In this document: one piece after another, positions 54,384-63,246 of the stretch | How positions within the stretch are numbered: the first letter of the stretch is position 1 | Layout: every line of letters begins with the position of its first letter | Assembly (NCBI GenBank): GCA_018268895.1 | Contig: JAFDVP010000012.1 | Coordinates: 124,001 to 188,000 of the forward strand | Direction of reading: 5' to 3' | Source of the DNA: Acidobacteriota bacterium | Lineage (GTDB): Bacteria > Acidobacteriota > Terriglobia > Terriglobales > Acidobacteriaceae | Length of the DNA stretch: 64,000 nt | Position numbers and translations under genes: made by a program | Notes under the pieces: generated by a model | The model's database searches: none | What the model saw: the letters and a program-made list of their open reading frames with translations, nothing else | Told to the model about the DNA's origin: nothing

Positions 54384-55751
54384 TTAGACGCCAAGCTCTG
54401 CGCGAATGGCGTTGGCGATGGTGTCGGCGTGGCGGCGCATCAGGGGTTCGGACTCGGCTTCGATCATGACACGGGCGAGCGCTTCTGTGCCGGAGTAGCG
54501 GATGACGACGCGGCCGGAGTCGGCCAGCTCCCTTTCTGCAGCAGCGATGGCAGATGCCACTGTGGGAATGGTGTCGAGAGGCTTCTTCTCGCGCACCTTG
54601 ACGTTGACGATGACCTGGGGAAAGACCTTGAGGTCGGCGACGAGTTCGGAGAGCGGCTTGCCGCTGCGATGAACGACGTCGAGCAGCAGCAGTGCGGTGA
54701 GGAGGCCATCGCCGGTGGTGGAGCGGCCTGAGAAGATGATGTGGCCGGACTGCTCCCCGCCAAGCGCGGCGTTCGTCGCGAGCATTTGTTCGAGCACATA
54801 TTTGTCGCCGACGGCGGCACGGAGCATCTGAATGCCCGAGCGCTTGAGTGCGGCCTCGAGCCCCATGTTCGACATGGTGGTGGCGACGACGGTGGAGTTG
54901 GTGAGCAGGCCGCGAGACTGAAGATCGCGCGCGGCAAGCAGGAGTACGGCGTCTCCGTTGACGACGTTGCCGTACTCGTCGGCGAAGAGCGCGCGGTCGG
55001 CGTCGCCGTCGAAGGTGATTCCCATGGCAGCGTTGTGGTGACGGACGGCGGCGGCGACGATCTCGGCGTGAAGCGCGCCGCAGTGTTCGTTGATATTGCG
55101 GCCGTCGGGCGAGGCGTGGGTGATGATGACCTCGCCGCCGCCGATCTGCGCGAACAGTTCAGGTGCGACGGCGGAGGCAGCACCGTTGGCGCAGTCGATG
55201 ACGATACGGCGATTGTCGAGAGAGAGGTTGGGAACAGCGGCGATAAGGAAGCGGATGTAGTCCGCGCGGTCGGAGTCGTTGACCTTTGGAGGGTTGTGCG
55301 AAACCCAGGTCTCAGAATCGAGACCTGGGGCACCCGGCGTTTCCAAGTGCTTGAAGATTTCGGCTTCGATGGCGAGCTCGGTGGCGTCGGGAAGCTTGTA
55401 GCCATCGGGGCCGAAGACTTTGATGCCATTGTCCTGCCAGGGATTGTGCGAGGCGGAGATGACGATACCTGCGGAAAAGCTGTGGGTGTGGGTGAGGTGT
55501 GCGATGGCCGGCGTCGTGATGACGCCGGCGCTCTCGACGGCTGCACCTCCGTCGGCCAGCCCGGCGGTGAGAGTGGCTGCGATCGAGGGACCGGACTCGC
55601 GCGTGTCCATACCGACGAGGACGCGCGGCGAGGGCGACTGGGAGGCGAGCGAGCGCGCGAGGGCGCGGCCGATGGCGTAGACCGTGGGAGGATCGAGCGG
55701 GTACTGGCCTGCGACGGAGCGGATGCCGTCGGTTCCGAAGAGCTTCTTCAT
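54384..55751 (-). CDS. glmM: Phosphoglucosamine mutase, with palindrome-coded insert
   Basis: Converts glucosamine-6-phosphate to glucosamine-1-phosphate for cell-wall precursor synthesis. The 455-residue protein starts MKKLFGTDGIRSVAGQYPLD, has the phospho-serine loop SASHNPWQDNGIKVFG (Ser101), the metal loop FDGDADR and a C-terminal RYSGTEALARVMIE phosphate-binding loop. Between residues about 137 and 157 it has an extra peptide (ETPGAPGLDSETWVSHNP) not expected in the family. It is encoded by a palindrome of the dispersed class. A long upstream frame was rejected because it overlaps xseA in another frame. The start overlaps the xseA stop by 4 nt. Confidence 0.95.
   Translation of the reverse strand: MKKLFGTDGIRSVAGQYPLDPPTVYAIGRALARSLASQSPSPRVLVGMDTRESGPSIAATLTAGLADGGAAVESAGVITTPAIAHLTHTHSFSAGIVISASHNPWQDNGIKVFGPDGYKLPDATELAIEAEIFKHLETPGAPGLDSETWVSHNPPKVNDSDRADYIRFLIAAVPNLSLDNRRIVIDCANGAASAVAPELFAQIGGGEVIITHASPDGRNINEHCGALHAEIVAAAVRHHNAAMGITFDGDADRALFADEYGNVVNGDAVLLLAARDLQSRGLLTNSTVVATTMSNMGLEAALKRSGIQMLRAAVGDKYVLEQMLATNAALGGEQSGHIIFSGRSTTGDGLLTALLLLDVVHRSGKPLSELVADLKVFPQVIVNVKVREKKPLDTIPTVASAIAAAERELADSGRVVIRYSGTEALARVMIEAESEPLMRRHADTIANAIRAELGV
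55304..55334. repeat. Palindromic element inside glmM
   Basis: Perfect 10-bp stem (CCCAGGTCTC at 55304-55313 with GAGACCTGGG at 55320-55329) around the loop AGAATC, then GCACCCGG. The loop is identical to that at 41264 and the layout is the same. Here the element is in frame, in the opposite orientation relative to the coding strand compared with trpE. Confidence 0.8.
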
Positions 55752-57319
55752 TTGCTGCTTTTCTCCGTTGCAACTTGCGTTGCGTCTTCTTTGATGCGTG
55801 TGACCTGTGCTGAGAGCGATCCGGTAGCGAGTCGCGCGCGGATGGTCTGTCCGGGTGCGGTATCGTTGGCGGAGCGAAGGAGTGTGCCGTCGGCATTCCC
55901 GCCCTCTATATAGACGAGAGCGTAGCCTCGTGCAAGGACACTGAGAGGTGAAAGGGCCGCGAGACGTGTCGTGGCGGACTGCACGCGGATGTGGTGGGTA
56001 GCGAGGACGCCGGCGGCGGAGTGATGGAGACGCTCGGTGTTGCGTTCGAGGCAGCGACGGGTGGATGCGAGCTTGAGAGAGATGTCCTGTTGGCGGAGAC
56101 ACTCGGTGAGAGCGCGGAGGCGCTCGGAGTTGGCGCGCAGGCGGCGGGTAGCGGCGCGGTCGAGGCGGAGCGTGAGTTCGTCGATGCGCTGCGCGCGGCG
56201 GTCTATGCCTGCGGAGACGCTGGCGAGAACGGCTGGAGCAGAGAGGCGGGCGTAACGCTGGCGGGCCTCAAGAAGATGCAGACGGATGGCGCGGCGGACG
56301 CGAAGGTCGAGCAGGGCGACGCGCTCTTCGATGCGGTGCTGGGCAGAGGTGATGATCTCGGCTGCGGCGGAGGGGGTGGGTGCTCTGTGGTCGGCTACAA
56401 AGTCGGAGATGGTGAAGTCGGTCTCGTGCCCGATGGCGGAGACGATGGGGATCTTTGATGCGGCGATGATGCGGGCGAGAGCTTCGTCGTTGAAGGAGGC
56501 GAGGTCTTCAAGCGAACCTCCGCCGCGGGCGATAAGAATGAGGTCGGCGTGCTGCGGGTGCGCGTTGAACCAGCGGATGGCGCGAGCGACGGATCCAGGA
56601 CTTGTCGGTCCCTGCATGACTGCGGGGTGGACGAGCAGATTGAGGGGAGCGTGGCGGCGACGAACGACCGTGGCGATGTCGCGGATGACTGCCCCGGTGG
56701 GCGAAGTGATAACGCCGACGCAGCGCGGGAAGGCGGGCAGTGGGCGTTTGCGTGCGGCGTCGAAAAGGCCCTCGGCGAGCAGACGCGCCTTGAGCTGCTC
56801 GAAGGCGAGCTGGATGGAGCCTGCGCCGCGAGGCTCAAGAGTCTCGGCGATGAGCTGGAGCTGGCCCCGGGATTCATAGACGGAGACGCGGCCCCGTGCG
56901 AGGACAGCGAGGCCGTCAGCCGGGCGGAAGCGGAGGAGCTGGGCCTGGCGGCGGAAGAGGACGACGGGGAGCTGCGCGGAGGCGTCCTTGAGGGTGAAGT
57001 AGATGTGGCCGGAGGGGGCGGGGCGGCAGTTGGAGATCTCGCCCTCGACCCAGATGTCGGTGTGGGTGGTCTCGACCTGCTGGCGGATGCTGCCGACGAG
57101 CGAGGCGACGGTCCAGATGCGGCGCTCAGCTTTTTGGGGGGCTGGCGAAGATGAGGGCTTCTGAGGAGGCGCGGGCGGATCGTTCGCTGTGTCGTTCGCT
57201 GTAAAGAGGAGACCACTCTGAAACCCGGAGGGTTCCGGTTGCGGCTTTATGGAGCGGGATCTTCCCCGGGCGGCCCTGAGGCTGGCCAGCGTTGGCGGGT
57301 TGTGCTCCGGGGAGGACAT
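55748..57319 (-). CDS. xseA: Exodeoxyribonuclease VII large subunit
   Basis: Catalytic subunit of the single-strand exonuclease involved in recombination and mismatch repair. The 523-residue protein has an N-terminal Pro-rich extension (about 65 residues), an OB-fold (VGSIRQQVETTHTDIWVEGE then GHIYFTLKD), and the ExoVII large-subunit core (VGVITSPTGAVIRD, LILIARGGGSLEDL, SAIGHETDFTISDFVADHRA) followed by long coiled-coils. The small subunit gene xseB is not adjacent. It overlaps glmM by 4 nt at its stop (ATGA), so the two are translationally coupled. The start at 57319 lacks a good ribosome-binding site. Confidence 0.93.
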   Translation of the reverse strand: MSSPEHNPPTLASLRAARGRSRSIKPQPEPSGFQSGLLFTANDTANDPPAPPQKPSSSPAPQKAERRIWTVASLVGSIRQQVETTHTDIWVEGEISNCRPAPSGHIYFTLKDASAQLPVVLFRRQAQLLRFRPADGLAVLARGRVSVYESRGQLQLIAETLEPRGAGSIQLAFEQLKARLLAEGLFDAARKRPLPAFPRCVGVITSPTGAVIRDIATVVRRRHAPLNLLVHPAVMQGPTSPGSVARAIRWFNAHPQHADLILIARGGGSLEDLASFNDEALARIIAASKIPIVSAIGHETDFTISDFVADHRAPTPSAAAEIITSAQHRIEERVALLDLRVRRAIRLHLLEARQRYARLSAPAVLASVSAGIDRRAQRIDELTLRLDRAATRRLRANSERLRALTECLRQQDISLKLASTRRCLERNTERLHHSAAGVLATHHIRVQSATTRLAALSPLSVLARGYALVYIEGGNADGTLLRSANDTAPGQTIRARLATGSLSAQVTRIKEDATQVATEKSSK

Positions 57320-57384
57320 ACAGAGGTTGAGTCTAGCAGGGTGGGGAGTCTGGCGGCCCTGTCAGGATATTGCGCGGCACAGAG

Positions 57385-57421
57385 GAAAAGCAGATTCCTC
57401 GCTTCGCTCGGAATGACAAGG
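57385..57421. repeat. Dispersed repeat copy, GATTCCTCGCTTCGCTC class
   Basis: AAAAGCAGATTCCTCGCTTC followed by GCTCGGAATGACAAG. It belongs to the same class as the copies at 57721 and 63247. Confidence 0.6.
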
Positions 57422-57444
57422 AAAATTTCGAAGAACGATGTGGA

Positions 57445-57669
57445 TTAGCGGCGGAAGTGGTTGATAAGCCAGAGGAGGAGGCTGAGGACAACGCTAAGCA
57501 GGATGGAGGTGGCCAGGGGAAAGGAGAAGCTCCAGCCGCGGCCTCGCCAGTTGAAGTCTCCAGGCAGGCGGCCGAGGGGAATGTTGAGGCGATGGAGCCC
57601 CACGAGGACGATGCCGATAACCACGAGCAGAAGGCCAAGCGAGATGAGGATACGGCCGAGGTCGGACAT
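57445..57669 (-). CDS. DUF2905 family small membrane protein
   Basis: 74-residue protein with two membrane helices (LGRILISLGLLLVVIGIVLV and PLATSILLSVVLSLLLWLI) separated by the family signature RLPGDFNWRGRGWSFSFP. DUF2905 proteins are widespread and uncharacterised. AGGAAGAG upstream of the ATG supports the start. It stands alone between two dispersed repeat copies. Confidence 0.9.
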   Translation of the reverse strand: MSDLGRILISLGLLLVVIGIVLVGLHRLNIPLGRLPGDFNWRGRGWSFSFPLATSILLSVVLSLLLWLINHFRR

Positions 57670-57720
57670 GTGGCTCTTCCTTTTGCTGGTTGTTGCGGAG
57701 GTTCCGTAGCGCCACAGGAA

Positions 57721-57762
57721 GAATGCAGGTCCTTCGGCTCGCTACGCTCGCTCAGGATGACA
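57721..57762. repeat. Dispersed repeat copy, GGTCCTTCG...CAGGATGACA class
   Basis: GAATGCAGGTCCTTCGGCTC, then GCTACGCTCGCTCAGGATGA. This and the copy at 63247 are the best conserved members in the window. Confidence 0.7.
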
Positions 57763-57788
57763 ATTCATCCGAAATCCACTTAAAACAA

Positions 57789-57817
57789 AACACCTGCGGG
57801 ACTGGCCCGCAGGTGTT
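57789..57817 (-). terminator. Terminator of the TPR-protein gene
   Basis: A perfect 12-bp stem (57789-57800 with 57806-57817) followed on the minus strand by TTGTTTTAAG. It lies 27 bp past the stop of the leftward TPR-protein gene. Confidence 0.82.
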
Positions 57818-57844
57818 GGCTGATTTCCGTTCCGCACGCGCTTG

Positions 57845-58582
57845 TTACTGCGCGAGTGCGGCGCCACCGGCGGGGGTGGGGCTTAGCTTCTGTGCGGCGA
57901 TCATGCCTGCGGGGCCCTTGGCATCCTTGTCCTTGAGGGTGGCGTAGACCTTCTTGGCCTCTTCAGGCTTGCCCTCGGCCTCGTAGAGATCGGCCAACTG
58001 AAGCTGGGCGGTTCCGGCGGGAACCGAGGTGCTGGGGTGCGCGGTAAGGTCGTTATAGACCTCGATGGCCTGGGCGTCGCGGCCGGTCTGGCGGTAGAGC
58101 TGGGCGAGCCCGAGCTTGGCAAGCGATGCGAGGTCGCTGTTCCAGCCGGAGGCGACCTGCTTGAGTGTGCTCTCGGCGGAGGCGTTCTGGCCCGATTCGA
58201 CGAAGGTCAGCCCGGCGAAGTAGCGGGAGAGGCGACCCGAGGAGGTCATGCCGTACTGGTCGGCGACCTGGACAAACTGCTTGCTGGCCTCCTTGGCGCG
58301 ATCTGCGGCGGAGGGGAACGTTTTGACGCCGGGAGGGACCTGCTGACCGGGTGAGACGACCGGGGTCTGGTAGGTCTGCATGGCGTTGCCAAAGGCAATA
58401 TCGGCCTGCTCGCTGCGATGCTTGTAGGTAATGCCGCCTACGATGGCGATGAGGAGGGCAATCGCCGCGACAGATCCCCAGATGATGAGGGAACGGCGGT
58501 TCTGGTCGGCCCATTCGAGGCCATGCTGGGCGGTGTCGATGAACTGATCGTGCTTGAGGGCTTGACGGGTTTGCTGGTCCAC
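57845..58582 (-). CDS. YfgM-like membrane protein with TPR repeats
   Basis: 245-residue single-pass membrane protein: a cytoplasmic N-terminus (MDQQTRQALKHDQFIDTAQH), one membrane helix (SLIIWGSVAAIALLIAIVGG), then a helical extracytoplasmic domain with TPR-like repeats (LAKLGLAQLYRQTGRDAQAI, AQLQLADLYEAEGKPEEAKK). This is the design of YfgM, an ancillary factor of the SecYEG translocon and periplasmic chaperone network in gamma-proteobacteria; a similar role here is an inference. It starts with GTG and AAGGA lies about 12 nt upstream. A terminator follows. Confidence 0.8.
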   Translation of the reverse strand: MDQQTRQALKHDQFIDTAQHGLEWADQNRRSLIIWGSVAAIALLIAIVGGITYKHRSEQADIAFGNAMQTYQTPVVSPGQQVPPGVKTFPSAADRAKEASKQFVQVADQYGMTSSGRLSRYFAGLTFVESGQNASAESTLKQVASGWNSDLASLAKLGLAQLYRQTGRDAQAIEVYNDLTAHPSTSVPAGTAQLQLADLYEAEGKPEEAKKVYATLKDKDAKGPAGMIAAQKLSPTPAGGAALAQ

Positions 58583-58869
58583 GGGTCGGATCGTCCTTCT
58601 TTTAGGGCTTCGTGCTCAAGGCACGAACGTTACGCGTGCAGATCGCACAGACTCTTTAAGTCTATCAGCGGATGGGCGCTGGGCGAGCAGATAAGGGATT
58701 TTTCCAGAGGTTGCGGGACAACTGGTCCCGGAAAAATACAGTTCGCGGATCATTTAACGGGCTTGATGTCGCAAAAAAGTGCAAAATACTTAAGTAATTC
58801 TTTTGGACACGGAACCTCTGATTTCTTCAACAGAACTACCGATATCAACTTGAAGAGCACGAATCGGCC

Positions 58870-60138
58870 ATGTTGACGAGACTGCCTGCAAATATCGATG
58901 CCGTAAACCGCCAGATCCATCGATTCTCGGGTCTGCGCTTTCAATGGCCGGTATTTCCCTCTGCCCTGGAGAGCCGGTTCGAGCGGGACACGGCGGGTCG
59001 CCGGTCCAGGCGGCTGTGGCTTGAGGGCCTGATCGCCATCGCACTGTTCGACCTCTTCCTGATCGCCGACTACTTCAGCTCGCCACAGGACTTTCGCCGC
59101 GCCTTTGTCCTTCGCCTTCTGATCATCACGCCAATCTGCCTGATCGTGAACGCGAGCATGTTGCAGAAGCCGGACACGGCAGTACGGGAGACGAGCATTG
59201 CGTTTGCGTCGTGCCTTGCCGGAGCGACGCAGCTTTACCTGGAAGCGAACAAGAGCGCGACAGCTTCTGCCTATGTGCAGATGGCTGTCCTGGCGGTCCT
59301 GCTGTTCACCAATATCGTCATGCGGCTGCGGTTTCCGTATGCCCTGGCTTCGTCGGCAGCAATGCTTGCTGCGGACTGGGTGTTCCTGAGAGTGGACCGC
59401 ATGCTGACGGGCCGCGAAGAGGTGCTGGGGATAGCACTGGCGATCGCAACGACGGCGATTACGCTGGTAGCCAACTACAGCGCTGGCCGGGAAGAGCGGC
59501 TGAACTATCTTCTGAACCTGCGCGATGAGTTGATGGTGGAGGACCTGAACCGGCTGAATGCGCAACTACTGCGGAGATCGGAGAGCGATGCGCTGACGGG
59601 ACTGGCGAACCGGCACTCGTTCGACACGCAGTATGCCGAGCTATGGAAGCGGGCGCTGACGTCGGGAACCGGCCTGTCGGTGATTGTTGTGGATGTCGAC
59701 AACTTCAAGATGCTGAATGACCGCTATGGCCATCTGTATGGCGACGAGGTGCTGCGGAGAATTGGGTCATTGCTGCAACAGGCGCTGCGCGCCAAGGACG
59801 ATTTTGCCGCCCGGTTCGGAGGCGAGGAGTTTGTGATCCTGTTGCCGGGCACACACCAGCCGGCAGCGGCGCAGGTGGCCGAGCGTATATGCAAGATGGT
59901 GGAGCTTGCTGGCTTTCCGGCGCTGGATTCTTCTCACAAGCCTTATGATTCCAACACCGTGGCAACGGTAAGCTGCGGCGTCGCAACCGCGTATCCCACG
60001 TTGCGCGACCGCGCCGAAGACCTGCTCGAGGCCGCGGACAAGGCGATGTATCAGGCGAAGGCGAATGGACGCAACTGCGTCGCATGCGCGCGGTATGGAG
60101 CCGCTATCGCTGACAGGGCCAGAGTAGCTGCTATTTGA
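58870..60138 (+). CDS. Membrane-bound diguanylate cyclase
   Basis: 422-residue protein with about six N-terminal membrane helices (residues 50-205) and a C-terminal GGDEF domain that makes cyclic-di-GMP. The active loop is ARFGGEEFVILL, a functional variant of GGDEF, and the substrate residues VVDVDNFKMLNDRYGHLYGD are present. The inhibitory RxxD site that normally ends six residues before the GG does not fit: the stretch is AKDD with Arg one place too early, so feedback inhibition may be lost. The membrane part probably senses a signal. Its stop overlaps the convergent polA stop by 8 bp. Confidence 0.92.
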   Translation: MLTRLPANIDAVNRQIHRFSGLRFQWPVFPSALESRFERDTAGRRSRRLWLEGLIAIALFDLFLIADYFSSPQDFRRAFVLRLLIITPICLIVNASMLQKPDTAVRETSIAFASCLAGATQLYLEANKSATASAYVQMAVLAVLLFTNIVMRLRFPYALASSAAMLAADWVFLRVDRMLTGREEVLGIALAIATTAITLVANYSAGREERLNYLLNLRDELMVEDLNRLNAQLLRRSESDALTGLANRHSFDTQYAELWKRALTSGTGLSVIVVDVDNFKMLNDRYGHLYGDEVLRRIGSLLQQALRAKDDFAARFGGEEFVILLPGTHQPAAAQVAERICKMVELAGFPALDSSHKPYDSNTVATVSCGVATAYPTLRDRAEDLLEAADKAMYQAKANGRNCVACARYGAAIADRARVAAI

Positions 60139-63130
60139 TATCTCGCCAGTTCTGACCGACGCCTACCTCGGCGACGATGGGGACGGAGAACTCGGCGACG
60201 TTTTCCATCTCATGCTTGACGAGGGCTTCGACCTCCGCGGCTTCCTCGGGAACGACATCGAAGAGAAGCTCGTCGTGGACCTGGAGGGTCATGCGGGAGC
60301 GCAGTCCGCGCTTCGCAATCTCCTCGTCGATGCGGATCATGGCGATCTTGATGAGATCGGCGGCCGTGCCCTGGAGCGGCGTGTTGACAGCAGTGCGTTC
60401 GGCGAAGCCGCGCATGTTGGGATTGCGCGACTGGATGTCGGGAATGGGGCGGACGCGACCGAAGGATGTGCTGACGGCCTGATTGCGGCGCACGGTGGCG
60501 AGGGTCTCCTCGATGAAGCGTTGTACTCCCTTATAGCGATCGAAGTAGGTTTCGATGTACTGCTTTGCGGTCTTCTGATCGATGCCGAGCTGCGCGGCGA
60601 GGCCGAAGGGCGAGATGCCGTAGACGATGCCGAAGTTGACGGCCTTGGCGCGGTTGCGCGTCTCCTTGTCCATGGTGGCAGCGTCGACGCCGAAGACCTC
60701 GGCGGCGGTCAGCGTGTGGATGTCCTTGCCGGTGCGGTAGGCGTCGACCAGCAGCGGGTCCTGGGAGAAGTGGGCCATCAGGCGCAGCTCAATCTGCGAG
60801 TAGTCGGCCGACATGAGGACATTGCCGGGCGCTGCGATGAAGGCGGCACGAATCTCGCGGCCCACGGCGGTGCGGATGGGGATGTTCTGCAGGTTGGGGT
60901 TGATGGAGGAGAGCCGGCCGGTGGCGGCGCCGACCTGGTTGAAGGTCGTATGGATGCGGCCCTCTGCATCAGCCAGCGAGGGCAACGTGTCGAGGTAGGT
61001 GCCCTTGAGCTTCTGCAACTGACGGTACTCGATGACGAGTGCGGCGATGGGGTGCGACTCCGCGAGCTCTTCGAGCACGTCCTGCGCGGTGGAGACGACT
61101 TTGCCTTTGCCGTACTTCATGGGCTTGGGGAGGAGCATCTTGTTGAAGAGGACGTCGCCGAGCTGCTTGGGGGAGTTGATGTTGAAGCGGTGGCCGGAGT
61201 CGGTGTAGATCTTTTCAGAGAGGTTGTCGATCTCGACGGCGAGGCGGGTGGACATCTCGCGGAGGAACGCAGGGTCGATGCGGACGCCGGTCTGCTCCAT
61301 ACGAAGGAGGACGGAGACGAGGGGGAGATCGATGGTGTTGTAGACGTGCTGGAGCGGAGAGATTGGCGGCGCTCCACCCGGTTTCTTACTGTTCTCTGTT
61401 CCCTGTTCCCTGTTCCCTGCCTGATCAGCGAAGAGCATATCTGTGGTGACGGCTCCGCCTAGTGCAGGATCGTCGGCGGGGATGTTGTGGTCGGTGGGGG
61501 CGTAGTCGGCGATCTGCTTGCCCAGAGTTGCGGAGAGGCGCACGATGGCAGCGGCAGCCTCAGGGAGTCGCTTCGGGTCGGCGGGGTTGTCCTTTGTGCT
61601 GTGGTAGACGAGGGTGCGGCTGGTCGAGCGCGCGGCGATGTCGGGCAGCGTGTGCGAGCCGTGCGTCGGGTTGATGAGGTAGCTCAGCAGCATGACGTCG
61701 TTGCGTACTCCTTCGAGCTTCAGGTTGTGCGCCTGAAGAACGCGGAGGATGGCTTTGAGGTCGTGGACGTCTTTGGGGAGGGTGGGGTCGGCCAGGGCAT
61801 CTTTGATGCCTGGCGTGTCGAGTGAGACTTCGATGGCGAAGTGGTTGTTTGCGGCGAGACCTAGTTGGTTTTGAGATTTTTCATCCCACCCTTCACTGCG
61901 TGAAGGATGGGGCACCCGATCATTTGTGACTGCACTAAAGAGAGATAAGTTCTCGGAGGCGGGTGGCTCGGGCTCCTCTTCGCTTAGTTCGGCGGCGGTT
62001 TCTTCGGCAATGGCCTGGGCGTCTTCGGAGATTGCGATGGCGAGGCCGTTTGGCTTGCCGGTTGCCGAGTTGATGGCGCGCGCCTCTTCGAGGAGCTGCT
62101 TGATCTGCTCGGCTGACGGCTTTGTTTCGTAGGTGATGACGGTAGTGTCGGCGGCGGGCGCGAGCTCCTTGAGCAGCGTCGTGAACTCGAGTTCGCTGAA
62201 GAGGGCGCGGCAGGCGTCGGCGTCGGCGGGCTGCGTGCGCATGGCGTCGAGCGAGTACTCGATGGGGACCTGGGTGTGGATGGTGACGAGCTCCTTTGAG
62301 AGCAGGATGTTGTCGCGGTTGTTGGCCAGCGACTCGCGGTAGGTCTTGCGCTTGATGGCGTCGGGCGTGGCCGTGGCCGCGTCGATGGCGGCCTCGACGG
62401 TGCCGAACTGCTGGATGAGCTCGACCGAGCCTTTGTCGCCGATGCCCGGGGCACCGGGGATGTTGTCGACGGAGTCGCCGCGGAGGGCCATGACGTCGAT
62501 CACTCGTTCAGGCGGAACGCCGAGCGTTGCCTCGACGCCAGCGGGGTCGAGGATGAGGTTGTCTTTCGTCGGGTTGAGGATGGAGACGTCGTTGGTGACG
62601 AGCTGCATCATGTCCTTGTCGGAGGAGACGACGTAGACGTGGTGTCCCAATGCTGCGAGCTTGTGCGAGAGAGTCCCTATGACATCGTCGGCTTCGAAGC
62701 CTTCGTAATAGAGGATGGGGATGCGGAAGGCCTCGAGGGCGCGGCGGATATAAGGCTGCTGCTGGATGAGGTCGGGCGGGGTCTCGGTGCGATTGGCTTT
62801 GTAGCCGCCGTATTCGATAGTCTCGAACTGCTGGGTTTTGATGTTGAATTTTTTGACGTCCTTCATCTGCGCGGCCATCTCGTTGCGATGGACGGGGGCA
62901 CCGACGTCGTAGACGGCAGCGAGGTACTCGGGCTGGAAGTCCTTGCGCAGCTTGTTGATCATGTTGACGAAGACATACGTCGCCGCGGTAGGAATGCCGG
63001 TGCGCGTGGACATGGGCCGCTGCCGCGCCATGGCGTGATACGCGCGAAAGATGAAGGCCATCGAGTCGAGAAGATAGATGGGGGGCTTGGTGGACTTGGT
63101 CTCGGTGGGCTTGGTGGGCGTCTTTGCCAT
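60131..63130 (-). CDS. polA: DNA polymerase I
   Basis: 999-residue repair and Okazaki-fragment polymerase. The 5' nuclease domain (residues 15-320) keeps its acidic residues (LLDSMAFIFRAYHAM, EGFEADDVIG, SSDKDMMQL, GDSVDNIPGAPGIGDKG), and the polymerase domain has motif A (SADYSQIELR), the O helix (NRAKAVNFGIVYGISPFG) and motif C (VHDELLF). The 3'-5' exonuclease domain lacks the DxE and NxxxD motifs, so proofreading is probably absent. Three extra peptides make it longer than usual (about 930): one of about 22 residues in the nuclease domain, one coded by a palindrome (SRSEGWDEKSQ) and one by a 7-bp tandem repeat. Confidence 0.96.
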   Translation of the reverse strand: MAKTPTKPTETKSTKPPIYLLDSMAFIFRAYHAMARQRPMSTRTGIPTAATYVFVNMINKLRKDFQPEYLAAVYDVGAPVHRNEMAAQMKDVKKFNIKTQQFETIEYGGYKANRTETPPDLIQQQPYIRRALEAFRIPILYYEGFEADDVIGTLSHKLAALGHHVYVVSSDKDMMQLVTNDVSILNPTKDNLILDPAGVEATLGVPPERVIDVMALRGDSVDNIPGAPGIGDKGSVELIQQFGTVEAAIDAATATPDAIKRKTYRESLANNRDNILLSKELVTIHTQVPIEYSLDAMRTQPADADACRALFSELEFTTLLKELAPAADTTVITYETKPSAEQIKQLLEEARAINSATGKPNGLAIAISEDAQAIAEETAAELSEEEPEPPASENLSLFSAVTNDRVPHPSRSEGWDEKSQNQLGLAANNHFAIEVSLDTPGIKDALADPTLPKDVHDLKAILRVLQAHNLKLEGVRNDVMLLSYLINPTHGSHTLPDIAARSTSRTLVYHSTKDNPADPKRLPEAAAAIVRLSATLGKQIADYAPTDHNIPADDPALGGAVTTDMLFADQAGNREQGTENSKKPGGAPPISPLQHVYNTIDLPLVSVLLRMEQTGVRIDPAFLREMSTRLAVEIDNLSEKIYTDSGHRFNINSPKQLGDVLFNKMLLPKPMKYGKGKVVSTAQDVLEELAESHPIAALVIEYRQLQKLKGTYLDTLPSLADAEGRIHTTFNQVGAATGRLSSINPNLQNIPIRTAVGREIRAAFIAAPGNVLMSADYSQIELRLMAHFSQDPLLVDAYRTGKDIHTLTAAEVFGVDAATMDKETRNRAKAVNFGIVYGISPFGLAAQLGIDQKTAKQYIETYFDRYKGVQRFIEETLATVRRNQAVSTSFGRVRPIPDIQSRNPNMRGFAERTAVNTPLQGTAADLIKIAMIRIDEEIAKRGLRSRMTLQVHDELLFDVVPEEAAEVEALVKHEMENVAEFSVPIVAEVGVGQNWRDIK
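61391..61418. repeat. Heptanucleotide tandem repeat inside polA
   Basis: Four 7-bp units, GTTCTCT followed by three of GTTCCCT. On the coding strand it gives the peptide GNREQGTENS in a linker. A change of one unit would shift the reading frame, so the repeat count must be stable or tolerated. Confidence 0.85.
61885..61917. repeat. Palindromic element inside polA
   Basis: Stem CCCACCCTTCAC (61885-61896) with GTGAAGGATGGG (61900-61911), one mismatch, loop TGC, followed by GCACCC. It is the same class as those in trpE and glmM with a different loop, and encodes RVPHPSRSEGWDEK in the polymerase's degenerate exonuclease region. Confidence 0.75.
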
Positions 63131-63187
63131 GGCCTTTTGATGGTAGCGCGTTGAGGGAGGATTGGAATTATGCGCGCATCCTGCAAA

Positions 63188-63226
63188 CCCACATCTGGCG
63201 ATAAGACCGCCAGATGTGGGGCGCCT
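63188..63226. repeat. Palindromic element between polA and queA
   Basis: Perfect 13-bp stem (CCCACATCTGGCG at 63188-63200 with 63208-63220), followed by GCGCCTGATTT. The arm start matches the element at 41252, but the loop is different. Confidence 0.8.
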
Positions 63227-63246
63227 GATTTGTGGCTCAAAAGGGA

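Noticed and set aside
61391..61418. Phase-variable switch for polA from the heptamer repeat
   Set aside because: Frameshifting a core polymerase is unlikely to be a useful switch, and four units are few; kept only as a repeat.
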